64,000 nt of DNA from Paraburkholderia piptadeniae (GCF_900007165.1 NZ_CYGY02000096.1:62001-126000), one strand, 5' to 3'. Counted from the first letter of the stretch, positions 25,744 through 34,651 are shown. Translations and numbers: made by a program. The notes: generated from the sequence alone by a model not told the origin.

Positions 25744-27183
25744 ATGGCCGCAACGAATCTAGACGCACACCTCTTCATTAATGGTCGATGGGAAGAGGGT
25801 CGATCCGGTTCCCAACCGAATATTGATCCTGGTACCGGCGAAAAGGTCGGTGTCGTGACGTTGGCCGATTCGACCCAGGCTCAGTCGGCACTGGACGCAG
25901 CTCATCATGCGTTCCCTGCCTGGAGCTCGATGACGGGGCAGGCTCGCGGGGCAATCTTGAAGAAAGCTTCTGCCTTGCTGGCCGAACGCATCGAGGAAAT
26001 TACGCTTGGACTGCTGCTCGAATCTGGCAAGACCAAGGCTGATGCGACTGGAGAAATTCGACGCACGATCGAGACACTGGCGTGGAACGGCGAGGAAGCG
26101 AGCCGTATCAGCGGGAAAGTGCATCAAGGGATCGTTGAAGGAAGCACGCGCCTGTCGCTGCCCACGCCTTTGGGTGTTGTGGTGGCAATCACCCCATGGA
26201 ACTTCCCGGCTGTATTGGTCGGACGCAAGCTGGGTGCGGCGTTAGCGGCCGGCTGCACGGTGGTACTGAAGGCATCCGAATTTACGCCCTACAGCGCGCG
26301 TGCAATCGTCCAGACACTGGTCGACGCGGGCTTGCCCGACGGCGTCGTTAATCTGCTCTTCGGCGACCCTGCGGCGCTCAGCAAGCAATTGCTCGCTTCC
26401 CCCGTGGTTAAGGCAGTGTCTTTTACCGGCTCGACCCACGTGGGCAAACAACTGGCGGCGCTGGCCGCACCGAATCTGATCCGTCCGATTTTCGAACTGG
26501 GCGGACACGCGCCGGTAATCGTCTGGAGCGACGCGGACGTCGAGAAGGTAGTGCAGGTCACCGCGCCCGCTAAATTCGGATCAGCAGGCCAATCGTGCGT
26601 CGCACCCACCAGGTATCTGGCTCACCATTCCGTTCATGACGCGCTGGTCGAAGCGCTGGCGGCAAAAGCCACGTCGTACAAACTCGGCCACGGCGAGTTG
26701 GACGCTGCAACGCTCGGTCCGGTTGCTCATGGGGGACGGGTCGCGTCATTTCTCAGTCTCGTCGACGATGCCGTTTCCAAAGGTGCAGTGATTAAAACGG
26801 GTGGCAAGAAGGTGGAACGCCCGGGGTTCTTCGTTGAGCCCACCGTGCTGTCTTCGGTCTCACGGGATGCGGAGATTCTGACTGAAGAGCCGTTCGGACC
26901 GGTCGCAACGGTGCAGTCCGTCGAAACGGTCGACGAGGCCATAGAACTTGCGAATGCGACGCCGTATGCATTCGCCGCTTACGTGTTCACCGATTCGATA
27001 CGTGTTCGTGACGACCTGGTGCGCCGTTTGAACGCATCAAACATCGGTGTTAACCAGACAGCGCCATCGTTGCCGGATGTGGCTCTCGGCGGACTCGGCA
27101 ACAGCGGCTATGGCTACGAAGGCGGAACCGAAGGCGTGCTTGCGTACATGCACCTCCGTCTGGTCAGCCAATCCGCGGGCTGA
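25744..27183 (+). CDS. NAD(P)-dependent aldehyde dehydrogenase, succinate-semialdehyde dehydrogenase-like
   Basis: A 479-residue aldehyde dehydrogenase. The ATG at 25744 has AGGAG six bases before it. LFINGRWEEGRSGSQPNIDP starts the coenzyme domain, VVVAITPWNFPAVLVGRKLG and VVLKASEFTPYSARAI bind the cofactor, FELGGHAPVIVW carries the general-base glutamate and FGSAGQSCVAPTRYL the catalytic cysteine. The nearest family feel is GabD-type semialdehyde dehydrogenases, which turn a semialdehyde acid into a diacid. It is followed after 42 bases by methylaspartase, so the expected product is an aspartate-type diacid such as 3-methylaspartate. Its promoter element is shared with the GMC oxidoreductase gene. 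Substrate is inferred. Confidence 0.93.
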   Translation: MAATNLDAHLFINGRWEEGRSGSQPNIDPGTGEKVGVVTLADSTQAQSALDAAHHAFPAWSSMTGQARGAILKKASALLAERIEEITLGLLLESGKTKADATGEIRRTIETLAWNGEEASRISGKVHQGIVEGSTRLSLPTPLGVVVAITPWNFPAVLVGRKLGAALAAGCTVVLKASEFTPYSARAIVQTLVDAGLPDGVVNLLFGDPAALSKQLLASPVVKAVSFTGSTHVGKQLAALAAPNLIRPIFELGGHAPVIVWSDADVEKVVQVTAPAKFGSAGQSCVAPTRYLAHHSVHDALVEALAAKATSYKLGHGELDAATLGPVAHGGRVASFLSLVDDAVSKGAVIKTGGKKVERPGFFVEPTVLSSVSRDAEILTEEPFGPVATVQSVETVDEAIELANATPYAFAAYVFTDSIRVRDDLVRRLNASNIGVNQTAPSLPDVALGGLGNSGYGYEGGTEGVLAYMHLRLVSQSAG

Positions 27184-27225
27184 CCAACTCTTCTCTCCAA
27201 TAGAACGTATCGATACATCAACACC

Positions 27226-28467
27226 ATGATCACTATTCAGAAAGTCATCGCGAGCCCCGGCGTTGGTTCATTTTTCTTTGACGACCAGGCCGCCATTAAA
27301 GCCGGTGCCCAGCGCGACGGTGCAGCGTACACCGGCAAGGCGATCACGCCGGGTTTCAGTGCAGTTCGTGAACCGTCCGAATCAGTATCGGTCATGCTGG
27401 TGCTAAGCGACGGTTATATCGCGAAAGGCGACTGTGCAAGCGTTCAGTACACGGGTGTTGGCGGTCGAGAGCCGCGTTTCCATGCCGGGCAACTGGCGGC
27501 GCAGATTGAACAGCGCTTGGCCCCGCATTTGAGTGGTCTGGATGTCCGATCGTTTCGCGAGTCCGCGATGTTTGCCGAACAGATTATCGACGAGATCTTT
27601 GTGGCCAAGCGCGCAGCTGCCTATGGTGTGTCACAGGCGCTGCTTGATGCTGCAGCTCACGTTGCCGGCCATCACCTGATGGCACAAGTCATCAAGGATG
27701 AGTGGCAGATCGAGAAACCGCTGGCGGCGGTGCCGATTTACGGTCAAAGCGGCGATGAGCGCTATACGAATGTCGACAAGATGATTCTGAAGCGCGTCCC
27801 GGTTATGCCGCACGCCCTTATCAACACGCTGGACCTGGTTGGTGCTGACGGCGCGGCGCTTGAGGTGTACATCAACTGGCTTCGTGCCCGAATCGCGCAA
27901 CTGCGAACGAGCGACGATTACCAGCCGGTTATCCACATTGACGTCTATGGGCTGATCGGAGCTGCCGCGAACGGTTCCATCGAGGCAACCGCCAACATCA
28001 TCGAACGGCTCGAGAGTGCAGCTGGCCCGCACGAGCTGCGAATCGAGCATCCGCTGGATGCTGGCAGCCGTGACGCGCAGATTGACGCGTTGGGAAATCT
28101 GCGTCGAACGCTCAAGAAGCGCGGCAGCAAGGTGGCCATCATCGCTGACGAATGGGCGAACACGGCCGAGGACGTGCATCTGTTTGCTGAGGCCGGGGCG
28201 GTCGATATGGTGCAGATCAAGACCCCCGACCTCGGCTCTCTTCACAATTCGATCGACGCTATCCTCGATTGCCATCGATATGGCGTTGGACCGGTGCTGG
28301 GTGGAACGTGCGCCGAGACTGACCTGTCCGCGCGTGCGACGACAAATATCGGTGTGGCGACGGGTGTTACGCAGATGCTTGCCAAACCGGGCATGGGGTT
28401 TGATGAGGGTTTCAATATCGTCTTTAACGAGATGAGCCGAGTACTACGCGTCGCACAAGCGCTTTGA
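27226..28467 (+). CDS. mal: 3-methylaspartate ammonia-lyase
   Basis: A 413-residue enzyme of the enolase superfamily, exactly the length of the Clostridium tetanomorphum enzyme and alike throughout. It removes ammonia from L-threo-3-methylaspartate to give mesaconate. The catalytic lysine is Lys332 in MVQIKTPDLGS; the histidine partner is in PHALINTLD; the magnesium ligands sit in HIDVYGLIG, RIEHPLDAG and IADEWANTA. The N-terminal YTGKAITPGFSAVREPSESV and KGDCASVQYTGVGGREP are also diagnostic. Methylaspartase usually works with glutamate mutase, but no mutase (cobalamin-dependent MutS/GlmE type) is encoded in the window, so its substrate must come from another source. It is co-transcribed with the aldehyde dehydrogenase (42-base gap). 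No good ribosome binding site is seen. Confidence 0.95.
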   Translation: MITIQKVIASPGVGSFFFDDQAAIKAGAQRDGAAYTGKAITPGFSAVREPSESVSVMLVLSDGYIAKGDCASVQYTGVGGREPRFHAGQLAAQIEQRLAPHLSGLDVRSFRESAMFAEQIIDEIFVAKRAAAYGVSQALLDAAAHVAGHHLMAQVIKDEWQIEKPLAAVPIYGQSGDERYTNVDKMILKRVPVMPHALINTLDLVGADGAALEVYINWLRARIAQLRTSDDYQPVIHIDVYGLIGAAANGSIEATANIIERLESAAGPHELRIEHPLDAGSRDAQIDALGNLRRTLKKRGSKVAIIADEWANTAEDVHLFAEAGAVDMVQIKTPDLGSLHNSIDAILDCHRYGVGPVLGGTCAETDLSARATTNIGVATGVTQMLAKPGMGFDEGFNIVFNEMSRVLRVAQAL

Positions 28468-28786
28468 CAGGCAGCAAATCGCCAGCCAATGGGCTGCGTT
28501 TCCTGAAAGACGAAGATAAGTCGAGTCTCCCGGAACGTGGCCCGTTCGGGAACGCGATAGTACGCGGGAAGTTCGCTCTCTCGGACGGACTTCGAGATTG
28601 TTGAAGACCAGTTGCAAAAGATAGCATTCCGGTGAGCAAAAGCACTACGTACAATTTCTAGGTTCATTGAGGAATTGTTTGACCCATATGTGCGAACTGC
28701 CTGGTCTATCAGGAGTGCAACGGTGTGGTCTGCAAGCCTCTAGGGTCAACCTGTACGTTGGTACAAGATAGTAGGGAAGGTTCGAT
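28468..28786. promoter_or_regulatory. Intergenic region before the CoA-transferase
   Basis: 319 bases without a gene. A dyad-like CCTGTACGTTGGTACAAG lies at 28750-28767, about 20 bases before the CoA-transferase start, and may be an operator. The long gap suggests a separate promoter for the CoA-transferase and lyase pair. Confidence 0.45.
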
Positions 28787-29965
28787 ATGAAAGGTCCGCT
28801 CGACGGAGTAACAATTGTCTCGCTGGAGCAGGCTATCGCCGCGCCGTTCGCCACTCGGCAGCTTGCAGATCTTGGTGCGCGTGTCATCAAGATAGAGCGT
28901 CCTGGGGTTGGGGATTTTGCGCGCGCATACGACGACAGGGCAAAAGGCCTCTCGTCTCACTTTGCTTGGACGAATCGGTCGAAAGAAAGTCTTACGTTGA
29001 ATACCAAGCATGAAAACGCAAATGCCGTTCTGAATGCGTTGCTAGCGAAAGCTGATGTCCTCGTCCAGAACCTCGCACCGGGTGCAACCGCACGCATCGG
29101 ACTCGACTTTGAATCTCTGAAGGACCGCTTTCCGGGACTCATTGTCTGCGATATCTCCGGATATGGGGAAAATGGGCCGTACACGGAGAAGAAGGCCTAC
29201 GACCTGCTGGTACAGGCTGAGTCGGGATTCCTGTCCGTGACAGGCACGAACGACGAAATGGTCAAGGCTGGCTGCTCAATTGCCGACATCGCTGCAGGAA
29301 TGTACGCGTATTCCAACATTCTTGCCGCGCTGATCCAACGCAGAAGAACGTGCCGAGGGGTCCGGATCGACGTGTCAATGCTGGAATCGATGGTTGAATG
29401 GATGAGCTTTCCGCTGTACTACGCGTACGACGGTGCTTCTCCGCCACCCCGTGCCGGCGCTTCGCACGCAACGATCTATCCGTACGGGCCGTTCACGGCG
29501 AACGACGGGAAGACCGTCATTCTGGGTCTGCAGAATGAACGCGAATGGGCGAAGTTCTGTCAGGTTGTCCTTCAGGCACCGGATCTCGTCGCAGATGAGC
29601 GCTTTGCGACGAACGCAAGCAGAAGCAAGAATCGCGACGAACTGCGTAGCATCATCGATCAGGTCTTTGCCGACATGGATAGTAACCAGCTGGTGGCCAG
29701 GCTTGACGCTGCCGACATCGCAAACGCAAGATTGAACGACATGCACGGTGTATGGGAACACCCGCAACTTAAGGCGCGCGATCGCTGGCGGGTCGTGGAC
29801 TCGCCGAATGGCGAGATTCCGGCATTGCTGCCACCTGGTGGGACGGCCTTTGAACAACGGATGGATCCGATCCCGAGTGTTGGTCAACATACCGATAGCA
29901 TCCTTGCTGAGCTTGGTTTTAACCCCGCGGACGTCGACAACCTTCGGACCACGGGGGGTATCTAG
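28787..29965 (+). CDS. CaiB/BaiF family (class III) CoA-transferase
   Basis: A 392-residue class III CoA-transferase, which moves CoA between carboxylic acids. It starts MKGPLDGVTIVSLEQAIAAP with GGAAGG in front, has QLADLGARVIKIERPGVGDF and the active-site aspartate in KKAYDLLVQAESGF, and ends with PSVGQHTDSILAELGF. Placed between methylaspartase and a CitE-like lyase, the most economical role is activation of mesaconate or citramalate to its CoA ester, like the itaconate or citramalate CoA-transferases. Class III enzymes of different substrate specificity look alike, so this is inferred from neighbours. Only two bases separate it from the lyase gene, so the two are translated together. Confidence 0.92.
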   Translation: MKGPLDGVTIVSLEQAIAAPFATRQLADLGARVIKIERPGVGDFARAYDDRAKGLSSHFAWTNRSKESLTLNTKHENANAVLNALLAKADVLVQNLAPGATARIGLDFESLKDRFPGLIVCDISGYGENGPYTEKKAYDLLVQAESGFLSVTGTNDEMVKAGCSIADIAAGMYAYSNILAALIQRRRTCRGVRIDVSMLESMVEWMSFPLYYAYDGASPPPRAGASHATIYPYGPFTANDGKTVILGLQNEREWAKFCQVVLQAPDLVADERFATNASRSKNRDELRSIIDQVFADMDSNQLVARLDAADIANARLNDMHGVWEHPQLKARDRWRVVDSPNGEIPALLPPGGTAFEQRMDPIPSVGQHTDSILAELGFNPADVDNLRTTGGI

Positions 29966-29967
29966 CG

Positions 29968-30831
29968 ATGGCCGATATGAAATCCTTCGACAGCGCCGTT
30001 ACCTATCTGTTTGTCCCAGGAACACGTTCAGAGCGGTTTGAGAAAGCGGTTCGCTCGGGTGCGGATGTCGTGATACTCGACCTCGAGGATGCAGTTGCAC
30101 CCGCGGACAAGCCAATTGCTCGAAGTGCGGTGCTCGAGTCGTGGGCGTCGCTCAACGAGGTTGCAAATGAGATCGGTGTGGCGCTGTGTATTCGAGTTAA
30201 CAGCCCGCGGGAAAAAACCGGGCGTGATGATCTCGCTCTGTGTCATTTGCTAAAACCGTCCTTGATTATGGTCCCGAAGGTCGAATCGGAGGCCGAGCTG
30301 GTATCGGTTTCCAGTGAAGTGCCCTCCGCGCGTGTACTTGCTCTTATCGAGACGGCCAATGGTGTAATGGAAGCGAGGAAGATTGCGTCGGCACCTAACG
30401 TCGCTCGACTCGTGCTCGGATCGGTCGATCTCATGGTGAACCTGGGTGTCACGGATGACCGGGAACCGCTGGACTGGACGCGCTCAATGCTTGTCCTTGC
30501 GTCGGCCGGCGCGGGAATAGCGGGTCCGGTTGACGGGGTGTGCACTTCCATTAATGATCTCGAACGCGTACGTCTGGATACCGAACGTGCACGCACTTTT
30601 GGGTTCACCTCGAAACTCTGCATCCACCCCAAACAGATACCGGCGGTAAGTGATGCGTTCAAGGTGACTGACGAAGAGGTGGCTTGGGCGAAGCGGGTGA
30701 TTGATGCTTCAGAGAGCAGTGCGGGTGCCGCCACGGCCGTTGATGGAGCGATGGTCGACGTGCCGGTCCTGCTACGTGCGCAGCGGATCGTTTCGCGTCA
30801 CGACGCCATCCGGCGTACTGCGCCGGACTGA
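29968..30831 (+). CDS. HpcH/HpaI (CitE-like) acyl-CoA lyase, probable citramalyl-CoA lyase
   Basis: A 287-residue CitE-like aldolase with the TIM-barrel motifs YLFVPGTRSERFEKAVRSGA, ADVVILDLEDAVAPADKP, IMVPKVESEAELVSV, ALIETANGVMEARKI and GFTSKLCIHPKQIPAVSDAF. The acidic residues in ALIETA and GSVDLM are the usual magnesium ligands. The family cleaves malyl-, citramalyl-, beta-methylmalyl- or citryl-CoA into acetyl-CoA and an oxo acid. Directly behind a CoA-transferase and methylaspartase, citramalyl-CoA to acetyl-CoA plus pyruvate is the best fit. A role with the distant CitF at 4415 is less likely, because no acyl carrier gene (CitD) is present. Confidence 0.9.
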   Translation: MADMKSFDSAVTYLFVPGTRSERFEKAVRSGADVVILDLEDAVAPADKPIARSAVLESWASLNEVANEIGVALCIRVNSPREKTGRDDLALCHLLKPSLIMVPKVESEAELVSVSSEVPSARVLALIETANGVMEARKIASAPNVARLVLGSVDLMVNLGVTDDREPLDWTRSMLVLASAGAGIAGPVDGVCTSINDLERVRLDTERARTFGFTSKLCIHPKQIPAVSDAFKVTDEEVAWAKRVIDASESSAGAATAVDGAMVDVPVLLRAQRIVSRHDAIRRTAPD

Positions 30832-31238
30832 GACCCGGGGGTCCTGATGTGTCGAATTGCATTGCCTCCTGTGATTGCAGTTGAGATCGGGGGGGGGGCT
30901 TTTAATCCGGTCAGACGGAGGAGGCATCTAGCTCAACAGACGCTCCAGATATCGGCGAAGTCCGAAATGCTAGCTATGAATGCGGCCGCGCTCCCAAGTT
31001 GTGAGGGGAGTAGGCCGCATAGTGCATTGAGAGAGCTTTTCATTGTTCGCGGGATCTGTGCGGAGAGGCACGAGCAGTGACTGGAATGGTCGCTGGAGAG
31101 ATGGCAGATAATGTTGATTCTTCGCTGAGGGAGGAATCGTATGCGTTCTGCGAAGCGAACGCGCGGCATGGCACACGTGAGTGTGTTCAAGTGAATGTTT
31201 GAACCTCGCAACTCGTTAATTGCGGTACTGTGACAATC
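30832..31238. other. Intergenic stretch with a ten-G tract
   Basis: 407 bases ahead of the AsnC gene. A homopolymer of ten G at 30889-30898 stands out. The promoter of the AsnC gene should be in the last 150 bases. An ORF at 30847-31080 crosses the G tract but has no family likeness. Confidence 0.5.
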
Positions 31239-31715
31239 ATGGATCTCGATAAAATTGACGCTCGTCTTCTCGACCTCGTTCAACGCAACAACCGTCTGAC
31301 GAGCGAAGAACTCGGTGCGAAGGTTGGACTGTCAGCAACCGGGGTTCAACGTCGCCTTAAACGACTTCGGTCTGAACGTGTGATTGAATCTGACGTTTCG
31401 ATTGTTTCGCCCAAAGCGGTTGGTCGCACAGTGACCACGCTGCTGTTCATTTCGTTAGAGCGCGATCGGACAGACATCGTGGATAGGTTTAAGCAGACGA
31501 TCTGCAGCATGAGCGAAATTATGAGCGCGTTCTATGTCACCGGAGAAGCCGATTTTGTTTTGCTCGTTACAGCCAACAACATGGAAGACTATGAGCGTTT
31601 CACGAGGCGTATCGTCTACGAAAATGCTGATATCAAGTCGTTCAAAACAATGGTTGTTCTGGACCGGGTTAAAGCGGGCTTCACGGTGCCGATTCCTTCG
31701 CTGATCCCGGCATAG
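31239..31715 (+). CDS. AsnC/Lrp-family transcriptional regulator
   Basis: A 158-residue Lrp-type regulator. The N-terminal HTH is DKIDARLLDLVQRNNRLTSE with GLSATGVQRRLKRLRSERVI, and the C-terminal RAM/ligand domain has VTGEADFVLLVTANNMEDYE. The ATG at 31239 is preferred; a GTG at 31230 in the same frame is possible and neither has a strong ribosome binding site. It converges with a class III aminotransferase and stands between the methylaspartate genes and an amino-acid transporter. In Halomonas the ectoine degradation cluster carries an AsnC regulator called DoeX, so the position is suggestive. It is the best candidate to bind the 31-bp-spaced dyads, since Lrp proteins bind such arrays cooperatively. 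Confidence 0.92.
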   Translation: MDLDKIDARLLDLVQRNNRLTSEELGAKVGLSATGVQRRLKRLRSERVIESDVSIVSPKAVGRTVTTLLFISLERDRTDIVDRFKQTICSMSEIMSAFYVTGEADFVLLVTANNMEDYERFTRRIVYENADIKSFKTMVVLDRVKAGFTVPIPSLIPA

Positions 31716-31734
31716 CATAGGCTACGCGCTACCT

Positions 31735-31770
31735 TAAAAAAACTCCTTGACATCGGATGATGCCAAGGAG
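31735..31770 (-). terminator. Rho-independent terminator of the aminotransferase
   Basis: On the minus strand CTCCTTGGCATC pairs with GATGTCAAGGAG and is followed by seven T, 39 bases beyond the aminotransferase stop. Confidence 0.82.
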
Positions 31771-31808
31771 CCAACCCTTGGAGCCCACTAAACTGTCACT
31801 AAATCAGC

Positions 31809-33203
31809 TTAAACCCGTGCGGACATAACTTCGTTCGCAACTTGTGCAACGGCCTGGCGCGTGATGCCGACGATATCGTCGACGTCCGTTTTGGTCAAGA
31901 CGAGCGGCGGCGTAAAACCGAGGATGTCCCCATGCGGTAACGCGCGAGCAATAAGACCGCGTTCACGCGCCGCTGCCGATACGCGTGCACCGATCTTCAA
32001 TTTGGCGTCGAACCGTTGCTTGGTTGCCGGATCTGCAACGAACTCGATCGCTGCCATCAGGCCAACACCGCGTACTTCACCCACGATCGGCGAGTCCTTG
32101 AATGCTTCACGGAGGGACGCGAGGAAGTATTCCCCGACGCTTGCTGCGTTGCCAGGAAGGTCTTCGCGTTCAAGGATGTCGAGCGTTGCATTTGCCGCCG
32201 CGATGCCGATCGGATGTCCGGAATACGTATAGCCGTGAGAAAACACTCCGACCTTTTCGGATCCCGCATCAAGAACCTCATACACCTTTTCGCCAACCAT
32301 GACCGCCGAAAGCGGAGCATATGCCGAGGTCATGCCCTTCGCCACGGTAATAAGGTCCGGCTTGATATCAAACTTGTGCGAGCCAAACATAGCACCCGTG
32401 CGACCAAAGCCCGTCACGACCTCGTCAGCAATCAGCAGGATATCGTATTTGGTCAGCACTTCCTGGATTGCCGCCCAGTAGCCCGCGGGAGGAGGTGTCA
32501 AGCCGCCGGATCCGAGCGCGGGTTCTGCGATAAACGCACCGATTGTTTCGGGGTCTTCACGCAGGATCAATTCCTCAAGCTCGCGTGCGCGACGTGCCGA
32601 AAACTCGAGCTCGGATTCGCCCGGATTCGCGCCCCAATAATAGTGAGGGGCGCCGGTCCGCAAAATGCCGGAGACGGGGAGATCCATATTGTCATGGTAA
32701 AAGCTCATTCCCGTCAGAGAGCCGGTGACAATCGTCGAGCCGTGATAGGCGCGCTCGCGTGCAATGATCTTCTTCTTCTTAGGCTTACCGCGAAGATTGT
32801 TGTAATACCAGACAAGCTTGACCTGCGTTTCATTCGCATCCGAGCCAGACTGACCGTAAAACACCTTGCTCATCTTGCCGGGGGCCATTTTGACGAGGCG
32901 ATCGGAAAGCTTGGCGAGTTCGTCGGTCGTATATCCTGTGTAGGTATGGTAATAGGCGAGCTTGTATGCCTGCCGCGCGATCGCCTCTGCAATTTCTTCG
33001 CGACCGTAACCGACATTGACGCAGTAGAGTCCCGCCAACGCGTCGATAAATTCGTGACCTTGAGCATCGCGAATGCGAATTCCCTTGGCGCCCTCGATGA
33101 TCACGGGATTATTCCCGTTCTTCCCGCGCGAAAAATCGTGAAGGTGGGTGAACGGGTGGAGCGTCGATCCGCGGTCCATCTCCGAAATTTTCTGGATATC
33201 CAT
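31809..33203 (-). CDS. Class III omega-aminotransferase
   Basis: A 464-residue PLP aminotransferase with ribosome binding site GAGGTATTAGAC ahead of the ATG at 33203. HPFTHLHDFSRGKNGN and FIDALAGLYCVNVGYGREEI are typical of the pyruvate-dependent omega-transaminases, FYGQSGSDANETQVKLVWYY and ARERAYHGSTIVTGSLTG bind PLP phosphate, LLIADEVVTGFGRTG carries the ring aspartate and ITVAKGMTSAYAPLSAV the Schiff-base lysine. These enzymes convert terminal amines (beta-alanine, GABA, diaminobutyrate) to semialdehydes. With an AsnC regulator beside it, an ABC transporter divergent, and ectoine hydrolase-like genes nearby, a DoeD-type diaminobutyrate role is plausible but unproven. Its product would suit the aldehyde dehydrogenase at 25744. 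Confidence 0.93.
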   Translation of the reverse strand: MDIQKISEMDRGSTLHPFTHLHDFSRGKNGNNPVIIEGAKGIRIRDAQGHEFIDALAGLYCVNVGYGREEIAEAIARQAYKLAYYHTYTGYTTDELAKLSDRLVKMAPGKMSKVFYGQSGSDANETQVKLVWYYNNLRGKPKKKKIIARERAYHGSTIVTGSLTGMSFYHDNMDLPVSGILRTGAPHYYWGANPGESELEFSARRARELEELILREDPETIGAFIAEPALGSGGLTPPPAGYWAAIQEVLTKYDILLIADEVVTGFGRTGAMFGSHKFDIKPDLITVAKGMTSAYAPLSAVMVGEKVYEVLDAGSEKVGVFSHGYTYSGHPIGIAAANATLDILEREDLPGNAASVGEYFLASLREAFKDSPIVGEVRGVGLMAAIEFVADPATKQRFDAKLKIGARVSAAARERGLIARALPHGDILGFTPPLVLTKTDVDDIVGITRQAVAQVANEVMSARV

Positions 33204-33456
33204 GTCTAATACCTCAATGTCTCAATTTATCGGAGCACCGATTCCGCTCCATGGGAATTCACGCATCGGTCCCGCAAATCAAATCTCGGAGGATCGATCC
33301 TGGGTCGCAACTGCGAGGCCACTGATCGTTCTCGTGTCGAAAAATGCATCGGCGGTGGCGACATCGATAAGATTTTTACGAATCGCATTCGGTCTATCGA
33401 TGTAGAAATGTTAGCTTCGATGTGCAGCCGAAAAGCCGCATTCGGAGCAATGGTCG

Positions 33457-33502
33457 GGCCGAAATTCTGCGATGTTTCAGAAAGACGCGAGGAATTTCTG
33501 CG
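33457..33502. promoter_or_regulatory. Tandem CTGCG-type half-dyads, pair B (31-bp period)
   Basis: GAAATTCTGCG ending at 33471 and GAATTTCTGCG ending at 33502 are exactly 31 bases apart. Both are right arms of the CGCAG-N5-CTGCG dyad. They lie about 250-300 bases before the aminotransferase start and in opposite arm orientation to pair C. Confidence 0.55.
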
Positions 33503-33641
33503 TTTAGGTGAGGCGAAGCCGTGGCGACCCGGAGGTGTTCAGATTTCCCGGGCGCGCGTCGGCCCAAGCTTCGCACGAGAGGACCGCATGGGGCGGGGGT
33601 GAGGTATTGAGAATTAGTGCAATAGCTCATGCAGACCATCA

Positions 33642-33687
33642 CGCAGAAAACCGATGATCTGGACTAGAAAAACGCAGAATTACTGCG
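33642..33687. promoter_or_regulatory. Tandem CGCAG-type dyads, pair C (31-bp period)
   Basis: CGCAGAAAACCGATG at 33642 and the full dyad CGCAG-AATTA-CTGCG at 33673-33687 start exactly 31 bases apart. The second ends 90 bases before the ATPase start codon at 33778, a usual place for an operator. Confidence 0.65.
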
Positions 33688-33777
33688 CAAAAGCACTGCT
33701 AAACGCCGCTTTGCGTTTTTTTGACTATTGAAACTATCTAGGAGCAGCAAAAATACAGAACACGGAGAAGGAGGAAA

Positions 33778-34650
33778 ATGAGCATCGGTCCACGTCGCAG
33801 TTTCGATCAGTTCGAGTTACCGGCGTCAGGGCAGGACTTAGACGGTGACGCAGTGACTCGGGCAGCAGATCATGTCCTGGTAGTCGAGGACATACATAAA
33901 TCATTTGGTGAAAACGAAGTGCTTAAGGGTATTTCCCTAACCGCAAAAAAGCACGACGTGATCTCGATTCTGGGGAGTAGTGGCTCCGGTAAAAGCACGT
34001 TCCTTCGGTGCATTAACCTCCTCGAAACACCGGACACTGGGACGATTAGGGCGAACGGTGAAGTGATCTCCTTGCGTCGAGACGGTGGCGATCGCCAAGT
34101 TGACGCGCGAAAAGTTCGCATGCTTAGGCGGAACATGACGATGGTGTTCCAGCAGTTCAACCTCTGGGCTCACATGACTGTATTAAGAAATGTGACTTTC
34201 GCCCTGACGCATGTTCTTCAGATGTCGCGTAAGGACGCAGAGGACGTGGCCATAGCCAATCTCGAAAAGGTCGGTATGGCTCACAAGCGTGACGCTTACC
34301 CTATTCAACTTTCCGGAGGGCAACAGCAGCGCGTAGCGATTGCCCGTGCCTTGGCCATGGAGCCGGAGGTGATGCTTTTCGACGAACCTACATCTGCCCT
34401 GGATCCTGAACTCGTTCAGGAGGTTCTAAAAGTCATGCGCGCCCTAGCTGACGAAGGGCGCACGATGCTTGTGGTCACACACGAAATGGACTTCGCTCGC
34501 GAAGTAGCGAATCGTGTTTTGTTTTTCCATGAAGGGCGCATTCTGGAGGACGGATCGCCAGACGATGTGTTTAACCGACCGGCGAGCGACCGGTTCAAGG
34601 CATTCGTCTCCCGCCGGCCAATCTCGATCATCAACACCCAAGGCAAATAA
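33778..34650 (+). CDS. Polar amino acid ABC transporter ATPase, HisP/AotP-like
   Basis: A 290-residue ABC ATPase with a strong AGGAGGAAA ribosome binding site. The first 30 residues are an extra N-terminal leader not usual in HisP or GlnQ. Then come VLVVEDIHKSFGENEVLKGI, Walker A GSSGSGKST, Q-loop FQQFNLW, signature LSGGQQQRVAIARALA, Walker B VMLFDEPTSALDP and the H-loop VTHEMDFAREVANRV. It powers import of a polar or basic amino acid. It is the first gene of a four-gene operon (ATPase, binding protein, two permeases); having the ATPase first is less common than last. Confidence 0.94.
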   Translation: MSIGPRRSFDQFELPASGQDLDGDAVTRAADHVLVVEDIHKSFGENEVLKGISLTAKKHDVISILGSSGSGKSTFLRCINLLETPDTGTIRANGEVISLRRDGGDRQVDARKVRMLRRNMTMVFQQFNLWAHMTVLRNVTFALTHVLQMSRKDAEDVAIANLEKVGMAHKRDAYPIQLSGGQQQRVAIARALAMEPEVMLFDEPTSALDPELVQEVLKVMRALADEGRTMLVVTHEMDFAREVANRVLFFHEGRILEDGSPDDVFNRPASDRFKAFVSRRPISIINTQGK

Positions 34651-34651
34651 C

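Larger units (their letters stand above)
33204..33777. promoter_or_regulatory. Divergent aminotransferase / ABC transporter control region
   Basis: 574 bases with no credible gene. It contains two tandem dyad pairs, described separately: one on the aminotransferase side, one next to the transporter genes. A GC-rich middle section contains nothing recognised. Confidence 0.6.

Noticed and set aside
32016..33209. Long plus-strand ORF of 397 codons opposite the aminotransferase
   Set aside because: It is the mirror frame of a gene with full-length aminotransferase motifs, a ribosome binding site and a terminator; its own product is histidine/arginine-rich with no family features.
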